Shown piece by piece: positions 11,159-23,299 of a DNA stretch of 64,000 nucleotides. Below the pieces are notes generated by a model. It worked only from the letters and a program-made list of their open reading frames with translations. It made no database searches and was not told where the DNA came from. A program made the position numbers and the translations under genes. Within the stretch, counting starts at the first letter, position 1. Each line of letters starts with the position of its first letter. Source of the DNA: Sciurus carolinensis (lineage: Eukaryota; Chordata; Mammalia; Rodentia; Sciuridae); the NCBI RefSeq assembly GCF_902686445.1, contig NC_062214.1, forward strand, positions 41,735,454-41,799,453, written 5' to 3'.

Positions 11159-12998
11159 ATTGTTCAGGGATCAGTGGGTCATTAAGATATTGCAGATTTC
11201 CTCTATCAACTTATAATGTCCCTGAAGATTGCTAGTATATCCCCTCTTATCCTTCAGTAGCCTGAAGTCTTGGAGGAGGTTGATAATGCAGAGCTCCACG
11301 AAGAAGCTGCCTCTCTAGGTGTGGTAACCCTCAGGTGGCGTATATTCCCTGCTAGTGGGCGGAGGTGCCTCCACTTGTTGACCAATGGTCATCCAATGGG
11401 GAAGTAGACTGTGGGCTGAGGCAAGGCCTGTTTGTGCCTATGTCTCTGGCTTTACCGTCCCTGTGGGAAAACCTCCCCCGGCCGGGAAGAGTCACTCGGT
11501 GGGGACGTCTCGCTAGTCAGTTGCCCTCCTAGAGGTTCCCCTCAATCTACAACTACTTCCTGGGCTGGGCTGTCTTCTTCTGCAACGATCCCAGGGGCCC
11601 GAACCTACATCCTGGGCCTGGGAGCCTCACCCTTCGCAGGCGAGTCTCCTTAGGCTGCCTCTCCCAGAGAATCTGCCCGCTGCCCTGGAAACTTCGCTCC
11701 GCCCCTAGGCGTGTCTCTGTGCGGCTCTTCCAGCAAGAAGCCACCTAGCTCCTGGGACCCTGCTCTGCACCAATCGCCTGGCTATGCAGCCCCTCCCCTG
11801 AGCCACCACCTGGAGCCCCGTACAATAGCTCCGAGACACAGAGACCCGCCACACACCTCCTCCTCCGGACAGCCGCCCGGTTTCCGACGCAGTCACTAGG
11901 AATCCAAACAACTCACTTCGGGTCTCCTCCTCCCGCCAACCACCCGTAGCCCTAGGCAGTTACTCCAAGTCCAAGTGACCCACCCTGTTCCTCCTCCTCC
12001 TCCTTGGGGTAGCCCCCCAGGTGTTCAGGAACGGTGGCTCCGAGACCAGGTGACTCACCACGCTCCTCCTCCAGGCAGGCCACCGGTGTTCAGGAGCGGT
12101 TGCTTTTAGTCCAATCAGCTCACCACTCGCCTCCTCCTCTGGCAACCGCCTGTGGTTCGTAGCAGTCACTCCCAGGCTAAGCGTCCCACCGCTCTCCTCC
12201 TCCAGGCAGGCCACCAGTGTTCTGGAGCAGCTGCTCCGAGTTCAAACAGCTCGTCATGCAGCTCCTCCTTTGGCAACCGCCCGCAGCTCTGATGCAGCCA
12301 CTCCCAGGTCAAGCAACACGCCGCGCTCCTCCTCCTCCTCCGGGCAACCTCCCGGCACTCAGGAGCGCTCGCTCTGGGTTCAAACAGTTTACCACGCAGC
12401 TCCTCTTCTGGCAACCGCCTGTGGTTCTGATGCAGTCACTCCCAGACCAAGCGTCCCGCCGCGCTCCTCCTGTTCCTCCGGGCAGTCCCCCGGCGCTCAG
12501 GAGCGCCCACTCTGAGTTCAAACCGCTCACCACGCAGCTCCTCCTCTGGCAACCGCCCGTGGCTCTGATGCAGTCACTCCTAGACCCAAGCGACCTGCCG
12601 GGCCTCTCCTCCTTCTCCTCCGGGCAACCCCCCGGTGTTCGGAAGCGGTCACTCTGGTCCAAACAGCTCGCCACGCAGCTCCTCCCCAGGCAGCCACCCG
12701 GAGCCCCAGCGGCTGCTCGAGTCCAAGTGATATGCTGAGCCGCCTCCTCTACGATGATCCCAGTTGTCCGTGTTTACCGCTCCAGCGGGAGGAGGGGCGT
12801 CTCGCCGAGCAACTCCACTTCACAAATTCCCTGCATTCCGGGGCTACCGCCCCATCCGGGACGCCTCCCCAACAGGAGAGACTCACCCGGCAGCTTTGAG
12901 TTGGTCCCAAGTCTCTCACTATCTCCTCTTTTGAATCTTGCGTCCTGGAGCAGCGTGAAATGCAGCCGCCCTCTAGTCCGCCATCTTGGCCCGCCCCC
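11159..12998 (-). promoter_or_regulatory. L1-A 5' UTR / internal promoter region
   Basis: GC-rich leader related to that of L1-B. It contains about four 138-bp monomers (12131-12690) and ends with a CCATCTTGG YY1-like motif at 12981-12989, close to the outer end. Frequent open frames on both strands are a composition effect. Confidence 0.75.
12131..12690 (-). repeat. ~138-bp tandem monomers in L1-A 5' UTR
   Basis: The ctcctcctctggcaaccgcc landmark recurs near 12131, 12261, 12399 and 12537, with a decayed form near 12677. The spacing is about 130-140 bp, with the same order of internal blocks as in L1-B. Confidence 0.88.
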
Positions 12999-13061
12999 TC
13001 AGATTTTATTTTATTGTATTTATTTATTTATTTTTCATTCTAGTAAACATATAGAGGTTTT
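12999..13061 (-). mobile_element. Ancient L1 fragment, left of L1-C
   Basis: Short AT-rich stretch between the 5' end of L1-A and L1-C. Its end, catatagaggtttt (13048-13061), is the left TSD of L1-C and joins directly to 19312, where clear ancient L1 text continues (aagttgcatttctcta). Confidence 0.6.
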
Positions 13062-13290
13062 TTTTTATTATTATTATTTTTCCTGTGTCCTTTTTTTTTA
13101 TTATTGTATGCAAATGCGATACAGTTGTTTCTCTATTTGTACATGGAGTCAAGGCATACCATTTGTATAATCATAAATTTACATAGGGCAATGATGTTTG
13201 ATTCATTATTTTTCTCCCTTCCCCCCACCCCTCCCACCCCTCTTTTCCCTCTACACAGTCCTTCCTTCCTCCATTCTTACCACCCTCCTT

Positions 13291-13330
13291 ATCCCTAACC
13301 CTAAACCTAACCCTAACCCTAATGCTAACC
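13291..13330 (-). repeat. Telomere-like hexamer tract in L1-C 3' UTR
   Basis: The plus strand reads as atccctaacc, ctaaacctaa, ccctaaccct, aatgctaacc, the longest and cleanest of the four tracts. It lies between the A tail and the ORF2 stop, as in the other L1s. Confidence 0.87.
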
Positions 13331-13354
13331 CCTCCCACCCCCCATTATATGACC

Positions 13355-16300
13355 TCATCCGCTTATCAGTGAGATCATTCGTTCTTAAGTTTTTTGAGAT
13401 TGGCTTATCTCATTTAGCATGATATTCTCCAATTTCATCCATTTGCCTGCAAATGCCATAATTTTATCATTCTTCATTGCAGAGTAATATTCTATTGTAT
13501 ATATATGCAACAGATTCTTTATCCATTCATCAACTGAAGGGCATCTAGGTTGGTTCCACAATCTGGCTATTGGGAATTGAGCAGCTATGAACATTGATGT
13601 GGCTGTATCTCTGTAGTATGCTGATTTTAAGTCCTTTGGGTATAGGCCAAGGAGTGGGATAGCTGGGTCAAATGGTGTTTCCATTCCAAGCTTTCTGAGG
13701 AATCTCCATACTGCTTTCCAGAGTGGCTGCACTAATTTGCAACCCAATCAGCAATGTATGAGTGTACCTTTTTCCCCACATCCTCGCCAACACCTGTTGT
13801 TGCTTGTATTCTTGATAATCGCCATTCTAATTGGGGTGAGATGAAATCTTAGGGTAGTTTTGATTTGCATTTTTCTTATTACTAGAGATGTTGAACATCT
13901 TTTCATATATCTGTCGATTGCTTGTAGATCTTCTTCCATGAAGTGTCTGTTCATTTCCTTAGCCCATTTGTTGATTGGATTTTTTGTATTCTTGGTGTAG
14001 AGTTTTCTGAGTTCTTTATAGATTTTGGAAATTAGCGCTCTATCTGAAGTATGAGTGGCAAAGATATTCTCCCACTCTGTAGGCTCTCTCTTCGCATTAC
14101 TGAGAGAAAGTTTTTTAGTTTGAATCTGTCCCAGTTGTTGATTCTTGCTTTTATTTCTTGTGCTATGGGAGTCCTGTTGAGGAAGTCTGATCCTAAGCCA
14201 ACAAGTTGAAGGTTTGGACCTACTTTTTCTTCTATAAGATGCAGGGTCTCTGATCTGATTCTGAGGTCCTTGATCCATTTTGAGTTGAGTTTTGTGTAGG
14301 GTGAGAGATAGGGGTTTAATTTCATATTGTTGCATATGGTTTTCCAGTTTTCCCAGTACCATTTGTTGAAGAGGCTATCTTTTCTCCATTGCATATTTTT
14401 GGAACCTTTGTCTAGCATGAGAAAATTGTATTTATTTGGGTTTGTGTCCATGTCCTCTATTCTGTACCATTGATCTACCTGTCTATTTTGGTACCAATAC
14501 CATGCCGTTTTTGTTACTATTGCTTTGTAGTATAGTTGAAGTTCTGGTATTGCGATACCCTCTGCTTTGCTCTTTCTACTGAGGATTGCTTTAGCTTTTC
14601 TGGGTTTTTTTATTCTTCCAAATGAATTTCATAATTGCTTGCTCTATTTCTGCAAGGTACATCATTGGGATTTTAATTGGAATTGCATTGAATCTGTATA
14701 GCACTTTAGGTAGTATGGCCATTTTGACAATATTAATTCTGCCTATCCAAGAACATGGGAGATCTTTCCATCTTCTAAGGTTTTCTTTAATTTCTTTCTT
14801 TAGTGTTCTGTAGTTCTCATTGTAGAGGTCTTTCACCTCTTTTGTGAGTTTGATTCCCAAATATTTTATTTTTTTCAATGCTATTGTGAATGGGGTAGTT
14901 TTCCTAACTTCTCTTTCTGAAGATTCATCACTTATGTATAAAAATGCATTGGATTTATAAGCATTGATCTTGTAACCTGCTACTGTACTGAATTCACTTA
15001 TGAGTTCTAAAAGTTTTCTGGTGGAATTTCCAGGTTCCTCTCTCTATATAATCATGTCATCAGTGAACAGGGATAGTTTGAGTCTTCTTTTCCAATTTGT
15101 ATCCCTTTAATTTCTTTGGTTTGTCTAATTGCTCTGGCTAGAGTCTCAAGGACGATGTTGAATAGAAGTGGTGATAGAGGGCATCCCTGCCTTGTTCCAG
15201 TTTTTAGGGGGAATGCTTTCAGTTTTTCACCATTTAGAAGGATATTGGCCATGGGCTTAGTGTATATGGCCTTTATAATGTTAAGGAATGTTCCCACTCC
15301 CCCAATTTTTTCTAGTGTTTTGAGCATGAAGGGATGCTGTATTTTATCAAATGCTTTTTCTGCATCTATTGAAATAATCACGTGATTCTTAACTTTAAGT
15401 CTGTTGATATGGTGAATGACATTTATTGATTTCCAGATGTTGAACCAACCTTGCATCCCTGGGATGAAACCCACTTGATCGTGGTGCACTATCTTTTTAA
15501 TATATTTTTGTATGCAATTTGCTAAAATTTTGTTGAGAATTTTTGCATTGATGTTCATTAAGGATATTGGTCTGAAATTTTCTTTCCTCGATGTGTCTCT
15601 GTCTGGTTTAGGTATCAGGGTGATATTGGCTTCATGGAACGAGTTGGGACGGTTCCCTCCTCTTCTATTTCATGGAATACTTTGAGGAGTATTGGGATGG
15701 ACTCTTCTTTAAAGGTTTTGTAGAACTCGGCTGAGAACACATCTGGTCCTGGACTTTTCTTTGTTGGTAGGCTTTTGATGACCTCTTCTATTTTATTGCT
15801 TGAAATTGATTTATTTAAGTTGTGTATGTTCTCATTCAGTCAGTTTAGGTAATTCCTATGTCTCTAGAAACTTGTTGATGTCTTCGAGGTTTTCTGTTTT
15901 GTTGGAGTATAGATTTTCAAAGTAGCTTCTAATTATGTTTTGTATTTCACTCGTGTCTGTTTGATATTTCCTTGTTCATTCCGAATTTTAGTAATTTGAG
16001 TTTTCTCCCTCTTTCTCTTTGTTAGTGTGGCTAAGGGTTTATCAATTTTGTTTATTTTTTCAAAGAACTAACTATTTATTTTGTTAATTTTTCCGATTGT
16101 TTCTTTTGTTTCAATTTCATTGATTTCGGCTCTGATTTTAACTATTTCCTGTCTTCTACTACTTTTGGTGTTGGTCTGTTCTTCTTTTTCTAGGGCTTTG
16201 AGCTGTAGTGTTAAGTCATTTATTTGTTGATTTCTACTCTTCTTTTGTTGAATGCGCCCGATGAAATAAATCTTCCTCTAAGTACTGCTTTCATATTGTC

Positions 16301-17171
16301 CCAGAGATTTTGATATGATGTGTCTTTGTTCTCGTTTACTTCTAAGAATTTTTTTATTTCCCTCCCGATGTCTTCTGTTATCCATTCATCATATAATAGT
16401 GTATTATTTAATCTCCAGGTATTGGAGAAGTTTCTGTTTTTTATTCTGTCATTTATTTCTAATTTCAATCCATTATGATCTGATAGAGTACAAGGTAGTA
16501 TCTCTATCTTCTTGTATTTGCTAACAGTAGCTTTGTGGCATAAATATGGTCTATTTTAGAGAAGGATCCATGTGCTGCTGAGAAGAAAGTGTATTCGTTC
16601 TTTGTTGGATGGTATATTCTATATATGTCGGTTAAGTCTAAATTGTTGATTGTGTTATTGAGATCTATGGTTTCTTTATTCAATTTTTGTTTGGAAGATC
16701 TATCCAGTGGTGAGAGAGGTGTGTTAAAATCACCTAGTATTATTGTGTTGTGGTTTATTTGATTTCGGAATTGAGTAGGATTTGTTTGACGTACGTGGAT
16801 GAGCCACTGTTTGGGGCATAGATATTTATGATTGTCATGTCTTGCTGATTTATGCTTCCCTTAAGCAGCATGTAATGTCCTTCTTTATCCCTTCTGACTA
16901 GTTTTGGCTTGAAGTCCACATTATCTGAGATGAGGATGGATACTCCAGCTTTTTTGCTGTGTCCGTGTGCATGGTATGTTTTTCCCCATCCTTTCACCTT
17001 TAGTCTATGGGTATCTCTTTCTATGAGATGAGTCTGTTGCAGGCAGCATATTGTTGGATTTTTCTTTTTAATCCAATCTACCAGTCTATGTCTTTTGATT
17101 GATGAGTTCAGGCCATTAACATTCAGGGTTATTATTGTGATATGATTTGTATTCCCAGTCATTTGACTCAT
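13355..17171 (-). pseudogene. L1-C ORF2 pseudogene
   Basis: Open pieces in shifting frames: the C-terminus (13385-13747), the Cys/His region (13748-14362, ending [17 protein letters not shown]), the thumb (14591-14878), the RT palm (15052-15558, with [20 protein letters not shown]), the linker (16220-16468) and the endonuclease start (16755-17171, [20 protein letters not shown]). The active-site segment reads FTDD by nucleotide (near 15055-15070), with alanine changed to threonine. A frameshift lies close by. Not functional. Confidence 0.93.
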
Positions 17172-17218
17172 TTTTGTTTTTTGACAGGATTTGGTTTCTC
17201 CTTTATTTGGCTATTTCT

Positions 17219-18221
17219 TTAGGCTAGTTCCTCCCATTGCTGATTTGCATCGTTGTTTTTCATGGATTATTTTGCTGAGAATGTTCTGTAATGCTAGCTT
17301 TCTTTTTGTAAATTCCTTTAGCTTTTGTTTATCATGGAAGGATCTTATTTTGTCATCAAATCCGAAAGTAAGTTTTGCTGCGTATAAGATTCTTGGTTGG
17401 CATCCGTTTTCTTTCAGGGCTTGGTAAATGTTGTTCCAGGCCCTTCTAGCTTTTAGGGTCTGGATTGAAAAATCTGCTGATATTCTTATTGTTTTCCCCC
17501 TGAATGTAATTTGATTTTTTCTCTCGTGGCCTTTAAAATTCTGTCTTTATTTTGTATGTTAGGTATTTTCATTATAATGTGTCTTGGAGTGGGTCTGTTG
17601 TAATTTTGTATATTTGGAGTCCTATAAGCCTCTTGTACTTGGTTTTCCATTTTGTTCTTCAGATTTGGGAAATTTTCTGATATTATTTCATTGAATAGAT
17701 TGTTCATTCCTTTGGTTTGTTTCTCTAAGCCTTCCTCAATCCCAATAATTCTCAAATTTGGCCTTTTCGTGATATCCCATAATTCTTGTAGATTCTGCTC
17801 ATGATTTCTTACCATCTTTTCTGTTTGGCCAACTTTGTTTTCAAGATTAAATATTTTGTCTTCAATGTTTGAGGTTCTGTCTTCCAGGTGTTCTATCCTA
17901 TTGGTTATGCTTTCTATGGAGTTTTTAACTTGGTTTATTGTTTCCTTCATTTCAAGGATTTCTGTTTTTTTTTTTTTTTCAATATCTCTAACTCTTTATT
18001 GAAATGATCTGTTGCTTCCCGTATTTGGTCTTTTAACTGTTGATTGGTGCGATCATTTAATGCCTGCATTTGCTCTTTCATCTCCTCATTTGCTTCCCTG
18101 ATTGTTTTAATTATTTACATTCTGAACTCCCTTTCTGACATTTCTTCTGCTGTGCTGTCATTGGGTTTTATTGATCTAGTATCTAGGTTTGTTTGGGACA
18201 TTTTTTCCCTTGTTTTCTCAT
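17219..18221 (-). pseudogene. L1-C ORF1 pseudogene
   Basis: The middle of ORF1 is open at 17486-17950 (from MKETINQVKNSIESITNRIE through the coiled coil and the RRM start). The T run at about 17966-17981 is greatly expanded compared with the T8 of the open copies, which breaks the frame. The N-terminal text (18000-18221) and the C-terminal text (17219-17485) are recognisable but also disrupted. Confidence 0.88.
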
Positions 18222-19297
18222 ATTGGTCAGATGTCAGTGGGAATCTGAGATATTGCAGATTTCCTCTATTGGCTTATAGTGTCCCAGTAGATTTCCAGTG
18301 TATCACCTCCCAGCCTTCAGTAACCTGAAGTCTTGGAGGAACTTGATAATGCAGTGCTTCGGAAGAAAGCTACCCCTAGCCCCCTACTGGTTCCAGGGCT
18401 TGGAGCTGGCTCTGTGTGGAAAGGCTCTCACTGGGGGCCTGCACCGTGCAGCTGGCCGTGTGGGGGGAGCCCACTGCCGGAGTGTGGAAGGCTACTTGGG
18501 GAAGACTCTAGCTGCCCTGCCCTGCTCTGATAAGCCACCCCTATCTGTGCCTGCCGCCCAGGCCATGTTTCGTCCAGTGGGGTGACTCACCCCATGACTA
18601 TTTTTTTCCAAGTCTCTCAATGCCTCCCCTTCTTGAGTCCTGGGTTCTGGAGCGACTGGGGATGCAGTCACCCTCTAGGCCACCATCTTGGATTGCCCCG
18701 TGGAAAGAGTCTGTGGCCGGAGTGGGCAGAGCTGCCTGAAGGGGTCTCTGGCTGCCCTACCCTGATCCCAGAGGCTGCTTGCGGATTGAAGCTCTCTGTT
18801 GGCTCGGGGACTTGTGGCTGGCTCTATGTAGAAAGGCTCTCACTGGGCAGTGTGCTTCGAGAAGCTAGCTTTGAAAGGCGCCTCCCGCCGCAGGGGGCCG
18901 GGCTGCTTGGGGAAGACCCTGGCTGCCCTGTCCTGGTCCCTGAAGCTGTTTGCAGGCCAGAGCACACTGCGTTGGCTCCGGGACTTGGAGCTGGTTCTGA
19001 TTAGAAAGGCTATCACTGGGGGGCCTGCTCCGAGAAGCTGGAGAAGCTGGCGGTGTGGGAGGGACCCACCGCCGGAGTGCACAGGGCTGCCTGGGGAAGA
19101 GTCTAACTGCCCTGCCCTGCTCCAATAAGCCGCCTCTATCCGGGCCTGCCGCCCAGGTCGAGCTTTACCCGGTGGGCGTGACTCACCCGTGGTTCTATTT
19201 TAGTCCGAGTCTCTCAATGCCTCCCCTTCTTGAATCCTGGGTTCTGGAGCAACTGGAGATGCAGTCACCCTCTAGTCTGCCATCTTGAATCGCCCCG
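18222..19297 (-). promoter_or_regulatory. L1-C 5' UTR with two ~595-bp units
   Basis: The block 'ctatc-gcctgccgcccagg' followed by 'gactcaccc' and 'agtctctcaatgcctcccctt' occurs near 18539-18700 and again near 19134-19295, a shift of 595 bp. Each copy ends in a YY1-like CCATCTTG (18683-18690 and 19280-19287). Shorter internal similarity (ggctctcactggg near 18424 and 18834, with gaaaggctatcactggg near 19003) suggests older sub-repeats. This is the presumed promoter region. Confidence 0.75.
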
Positions 19298-19311
19298 CAT
19301 ATAGAGGTTTT

Positions 19312-19730
19312 AAGTTGCATTTCTCTAACGGCTTGGAGCATCTTTCCATATGTTTATTTATCATTGTATATCTTATTTGTTTAAGTGGCTGTTTAAATCT
19401 TTTGCCCACTTAAAAGTTGGGTTGTTTTATTGTTATTGAGTTCTGAGAATTCTTTATATGTTCTAAATATGTTCTCAACCAAATATGTTACTTACAAATA
19501 TCTTCTCCTAATCTGTCTTTTCTTTTCATTCTCTTAACAGTTTATTTTACAAAGAAGATTTTAAATCTGATGAAGTTAAGTGTATCAATTTGCTTTTCTG
19601 TGGATCATGGTGTTTTATATGTTATAGCTAGGAAATGTTTGACCAACTGAGATCACAAGAATTTTCCTAAATTTATAGTTTTTGTTTTCACAGTCATTTT
19701 GAGTTATGTAGTTTTTTAGCTTTATTCAAA
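19312..19730 (-). mobile_element. Ancient L1 fragment (ORF2 3' part)
   Basis: Diverged minus-strand L1 with recognisable text: ttgcatttctctaac, gcatctttccatatg, cttttgcccactt, gggttgttttattg, ttgagttctgagaattctttatat. These correspond to the region just upstream of the ORF2 stop. It is the host sequence for the L1-C insertion. Confidence 0.75.
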
Positions 19731-19739
19731 TTTGCTGTA

Positions 19740-20123
19740 ACTAGAAACAACACAACATCTTTCATCTGGGAAATGGAGAACAAATTGTGGTATGTCTATA
19801 CAATGGTTATGAAAGTGAAAGATAATTACTACTACACATAATGGCCTAAATGAATCTCCAATGTATGATGCAAAGTGAAAGAAGTCAGGCTTTCAAGACT
19901 ACATATTATATGATTTCATTTATTTTATATTTTGGGAAGTAAAAAAAAAAAGATCACTGAATTCCAGTGACTAGAAATAGGATAGAGGTGGATTTCAAAG
20001 AGAAGTGGGAAAATTGTGTGTGGGGGGTGTGATGGAATTGTTTTATATTGTGATTGTGGAGGTGGTTGTATGACTGCATTTTTCAAAACTCACAGAATTG
20101 TGCACAAAATGAATGATCTTTAT
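19740..20123 (+). mobile_element. Ancient L1 3' fragment, plus strand (part 1)
   Basis: Text such as aaatggagaacaaattgtgg, gtctatacaatgg and gaatctccaatg-atgatgcaaagtgaaagaag matches the 3' end of old mammalian L1 ORF2/3' UTR in the plus orientation. It is interrupted by the LTR at 20124 and resumes at 20554. Confidence 0.7.
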
Positions 20124-20553
20124 TGCTATAGTTTGGATATAAAGTATCTCCCCAAAGCTCATGTATGAGATAATATAAGACTGTTCAGAGGTAAAATGAT
20201 TAGATTATGAGAGCTATAGTCTTGTCAGTGAATTAATCCTTTCAAATGAATTAACTGGGTGGTAACTGTAGGTACATAGGGTGTGCCTGGAGAATGTAGG
20301 TCACTAGAGGCATGTTTTTGGGTTTTATATTTTGTCCCCAATGATTTGAGCTCTCTCTTTTCTTCCTGCCATGTCCTGATCTGCTTTCCTCCACTACACC
20401 CTTCTGCCACAACATTCTGCCTCACCTTGGGCCCAGACCTATGGAGTCGGCATGGACTGAACCTCTGAGACCATGAGCCAAAATAAACTTTTCTTTCTTA
20501 AAGTTGTTCTTGTCAGGTCTTTTGGTCACAGCAACACAAAACTGACTGAAACA
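20124..20553 (+). mobile_element. MaLR-like LTR, copy 1
   Basis: A 430-bp block from TGCTATAGTTTGGATAT to AACTGACTGAAACA. It contains an AATAAA signal near its 3' end (aaaataaacttttc, 20480-20493) and shares its whole layout with copies at 55339-55758 (reverse), 56344-56793 and 60100-60533. TG...CA ends and about 430 bp fit an ERVL-MaLR type LTR. It splits an ancient plus-strand L1, and ttat occurs directly at both edges. The exact subfamily is not established. Confidence 0.62.
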
Positions 20554-20880
20554 TTATATCTTCAGAGGAAAATGATTGCATTGTACATTTATTACGATTG
20601 ATGAACCTACACTGACACAGCATTAACACCCACAATCTGAAGCACATCCACAAATCTGGTGGTGTACATTATATGGTTTGGAAAAATGTATAAGAATATG
20701 TAGGTTCATCAGTTTTAACAAATATTCCACTCTGGTGGGGGTTGTTGAAAACAGGAGAGGCTATATAAGAGAGGAAGCAGAGAGTATGTTGGAGACATAT
20801 AATTGAGATATCTTCCTCTCAATTTTGCTATGAACCTAAAATTACTATAAAAAGCCTTTAAAAATAATAAATAAATCCTC
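20554..20880 (+). mobile_element. Ancient L1 3' fragment, plus strand (part 2)
   Basis: Continues the L1 3' UTR: ttgcattgtacatttatta, aaaaatgtataagaatatg, tggtgggggttgttg and ctcaattttgctatgaacctaaaa, ending in an A-rich tail (aaaaataataaataaa, about 20860-20876). Joined with 19740-20123 it gives one element split by the LTR. Confidence 0.65.
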
Positions 20881-22497
20881 ATTTAGTAAAATAATAATGG
20901 AAATAATTAAACCAGATCATTAATTCCTTGAATCAAAACAGTTTTGTGTGGAGTAAAAACACAAATCCTTACAATGACTATATTTCTTCTGTTTCATGCT
21001 CACTCATTACTACTCTAGCAATTCTGGATCCCTTGCTATTTCTTAAAATGTTCCTTCCTCACAGTATACACTGACTGCTCCCTCTGTCTAGCTGCATGGG
21101 TCCCAGGGTGTTCACTGAGTGTCCTGGGACACTGAATCCAATTCACAGTGGTGCTGAGGGAAATTTTACAATTCACAAAAAATACATAGACATCTTCTGA
21201 ACACATCATAAACTATGTAAAGGTAGTTACTAATTTCAACATTAGATTGAGTGACATTACTTTTGGTGGTAGAATTTTGAGAAAAAAAATTATAAAGTTC
21301 AGTCTTGGAAGTTAACCAGCAAGCACTGCATGAAAATCAATGTAATGCAGGAAATTAGAATGGTGGTGTCCGATATGATTACAAGGCTGTTGTACACCCA
21401 AGAGGACACAAATCCTGTTAGAAAGTAATTGTGGTCATTTAAAAATAAAATAAAAAATTGTTATTATTTTTTTCTATTCATGAAATATAAGTAAACAATC
21501 CAAGCTCCTTCCAGAGAGATGATCCCACTAACACCCACCTCCTCAGTCTTTAGAGGTAGCTGGTGGGGTCAACCCTCCATTGGAATTCATTCAACAGGGA
21601 CTTTCCAAATGTAGAGACAGGGTGGGGGGTTTAGTTAAATGTTATGATGTGAGCTCTTCAAGTTCCCCTTACTCTGAGTAGAAGAAAGTAGTATTTATCC
21701 TTCAAGGGCATTTTAAAAGTGAAATGATCTGATGTCTAGAGAGTAGTTTGAAAATGCTAGGTCTTCAAAGTACACAGGTGATCTGTCTTAGGACCAATTT
21801 AACCCATCTGAAATGTATAGGAGTTCTGGATTCATGAGTTTATCAAGAGAAATTTGGAAAACTCATATCTCATACCAGATTCAGTCACCTGCAGAAATTT
21901 AATTTTCATTAGGTCTCTCAATAAATGGCAGTTGAATTTCATTAGTTAATGAGTATCTGCTCAATGAAAATGAAGCAAGATAATCTCAGTGGACATTTTA
22001 TCATCCAAAAGGGTGATAATTCATATAAGAAGCACAATCTAATTGAATACTCAGGCATGTGTATAGAAGAAAGAGAAATCAGCTTGGAAGATTAGAAAAA
22101 GTCTTTAGTGACAAGTTCCATGTCACTGAAGTGGTTCCTGGATCCAATGATGTGGGGATTTGGGACTGCAGATCACTAAGGTGGAAGGGATATTATAAAA
22201 TTATAAAATTTACAGATGTATACAGTTCTCTTCTTTCACTCCATCAAAAGGAGAGGCTAATAATGTTAACCATATACTTGTTTCTCTGTATACATTCTAG
22301 TTAGTCTGGGACTGACTTTCCTATTATTAAAGTGGCAATATCATTTTCCTGTTACACAAAATTTTGCCTCACAATGCTTAATTTTACTGGTATATCTTTA
22401 GGACTATTTTTAGGACTATTAATTGTCTGAACTTTTCTTTCTTTCTCTCTCAGGCTCTATCTCTCTTTGTAGTTGGTAAACTACTTTATTTGGTTAG
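20881..22497. other. Unassigned intergenic sequence
   Basis: AT-rich, no credible open frame, no repeat family I can recognise with confidence. The short frame at 22059-22304 has no known domain. Confidence 0.5.
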
Positions 22498-22505
22498 GGC
22501 ATACA

Positions 22506-22539
<34 letters not shown>

Positions 22540-22543
22540 CATA
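22498..22543. repeat. (ACAT)n microsatellite
   Basis: About ten copies of the tetranucleotide acat, ending in atatatacatat. Confidence 0.95.
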
Positions 22544-23299
22544 TTTCCATTACTTTTAGGGAAAGGGAATGATTCCTTAAATCATTTTTCATCATAAGTT
22601 AAAATAACTTGCTAATATTCTTACCCAAAGTAATTTGCAAATATTCTATTGCTAAAGAAATTTTTTTCAAAGGGGTTTCTTTTGGAATATTTAAAATTGT
22701 GACATAATTTTCTCTTTCTCTACCTAATATTCTACTTACTTCCATCCTTATTTTTACCCCGTATTATCTGAAGGCAAGAATACTCATATACATGTCATTG
22801 AATCCACTAAGATGTGTGGTAACTGCTTGTTCATAGTTGACATTTATCAGGAATTTGTTGGTCATAAGGGAAGAATTTATTAAAACTCCTCTTGTGTTTG
22901 CTGATTTCTTCTCCTTTGTGCTATTTCCAGAATTCAAGCCTCTACTTATTTTGCTGTTGCTCCCTAATCCAGAGCTTTGCTAACAAGATTCCCAGCTGCT
23001 TTAAAAAATACTTTGAGTAAATGCCAGAAGGTATAAGTGGCATTTACTCAGAAAATATTTTTAGAGCAGCTGATGGTGTTTACAGCTAGAGTGATAATTG
23101 AAGGCATCATTTTCAATTCAGAAGTAAGTAAACAAAAGGGTCTTCTCAGCTTGAAATGTGTTGTCTTTTTAAAACATTTGTCTAGCCTGGAGAGCAGCAG
23201 TATTAACTCAGTCTCATCTTCCACCTTTTACTTGACACTAGCAACCACATTCCTACTTAGAGGAAAACCACAGAGTACAACAGTGTGAATTTAATATTT
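22544..23299. other. Unassigned intergenic sequence
   Basis: No gene, RNA or clear repeat seen. The frame at 23037-23288 lacks any recognisable domain. Confidence 0.5.

Larger units (their letters stand above)
8952..12998 (-). mobile_element. L1-A, segment 3 (ORF2 N-terminus, ORF1, 5' UTR)
   Basis: Last piece of L1-A. It carries the ORF2 endonuclease (8983-10089), ORF1 (10146-11158) and a 5' UTR with monomers (11159-12998). The 5' end falls near 12,998, where CCATCTTGGCCCGCCCCC gives way to AT-rich sequence. No TSD can be checked because the 3' end is outside the window. It is the oldest of the nearly complete L1s here, since both L1-B and the LTR cut it. Confidence 0.92.
13062..19297 (-). 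mobile_element. L1-C, full-length L1
   Basis: A 6.2-kb minus-strand L1 with a 14-bp TSD (catatagaggtttt, 13048-13061 and 19298-19311), a T-rich tail on the left, a 3' UTR, decayed ORF2, decayed ORF1 and a 5' UTR. The 5' UTR is of the second type, shared with L1-D: a unit of about 600 bp present twice, not 138-bp monomers. Sequence similarity to L1-D is high throughout, but several frameshifts break both ORFs. Confidence 0.95.

Noticed and set aside
13291..13330. Interstitial telomere from chromosome fusion
   Set aside because: It lies within an L1 3' UTR at a place shared by four L1s, so it travels with the element.
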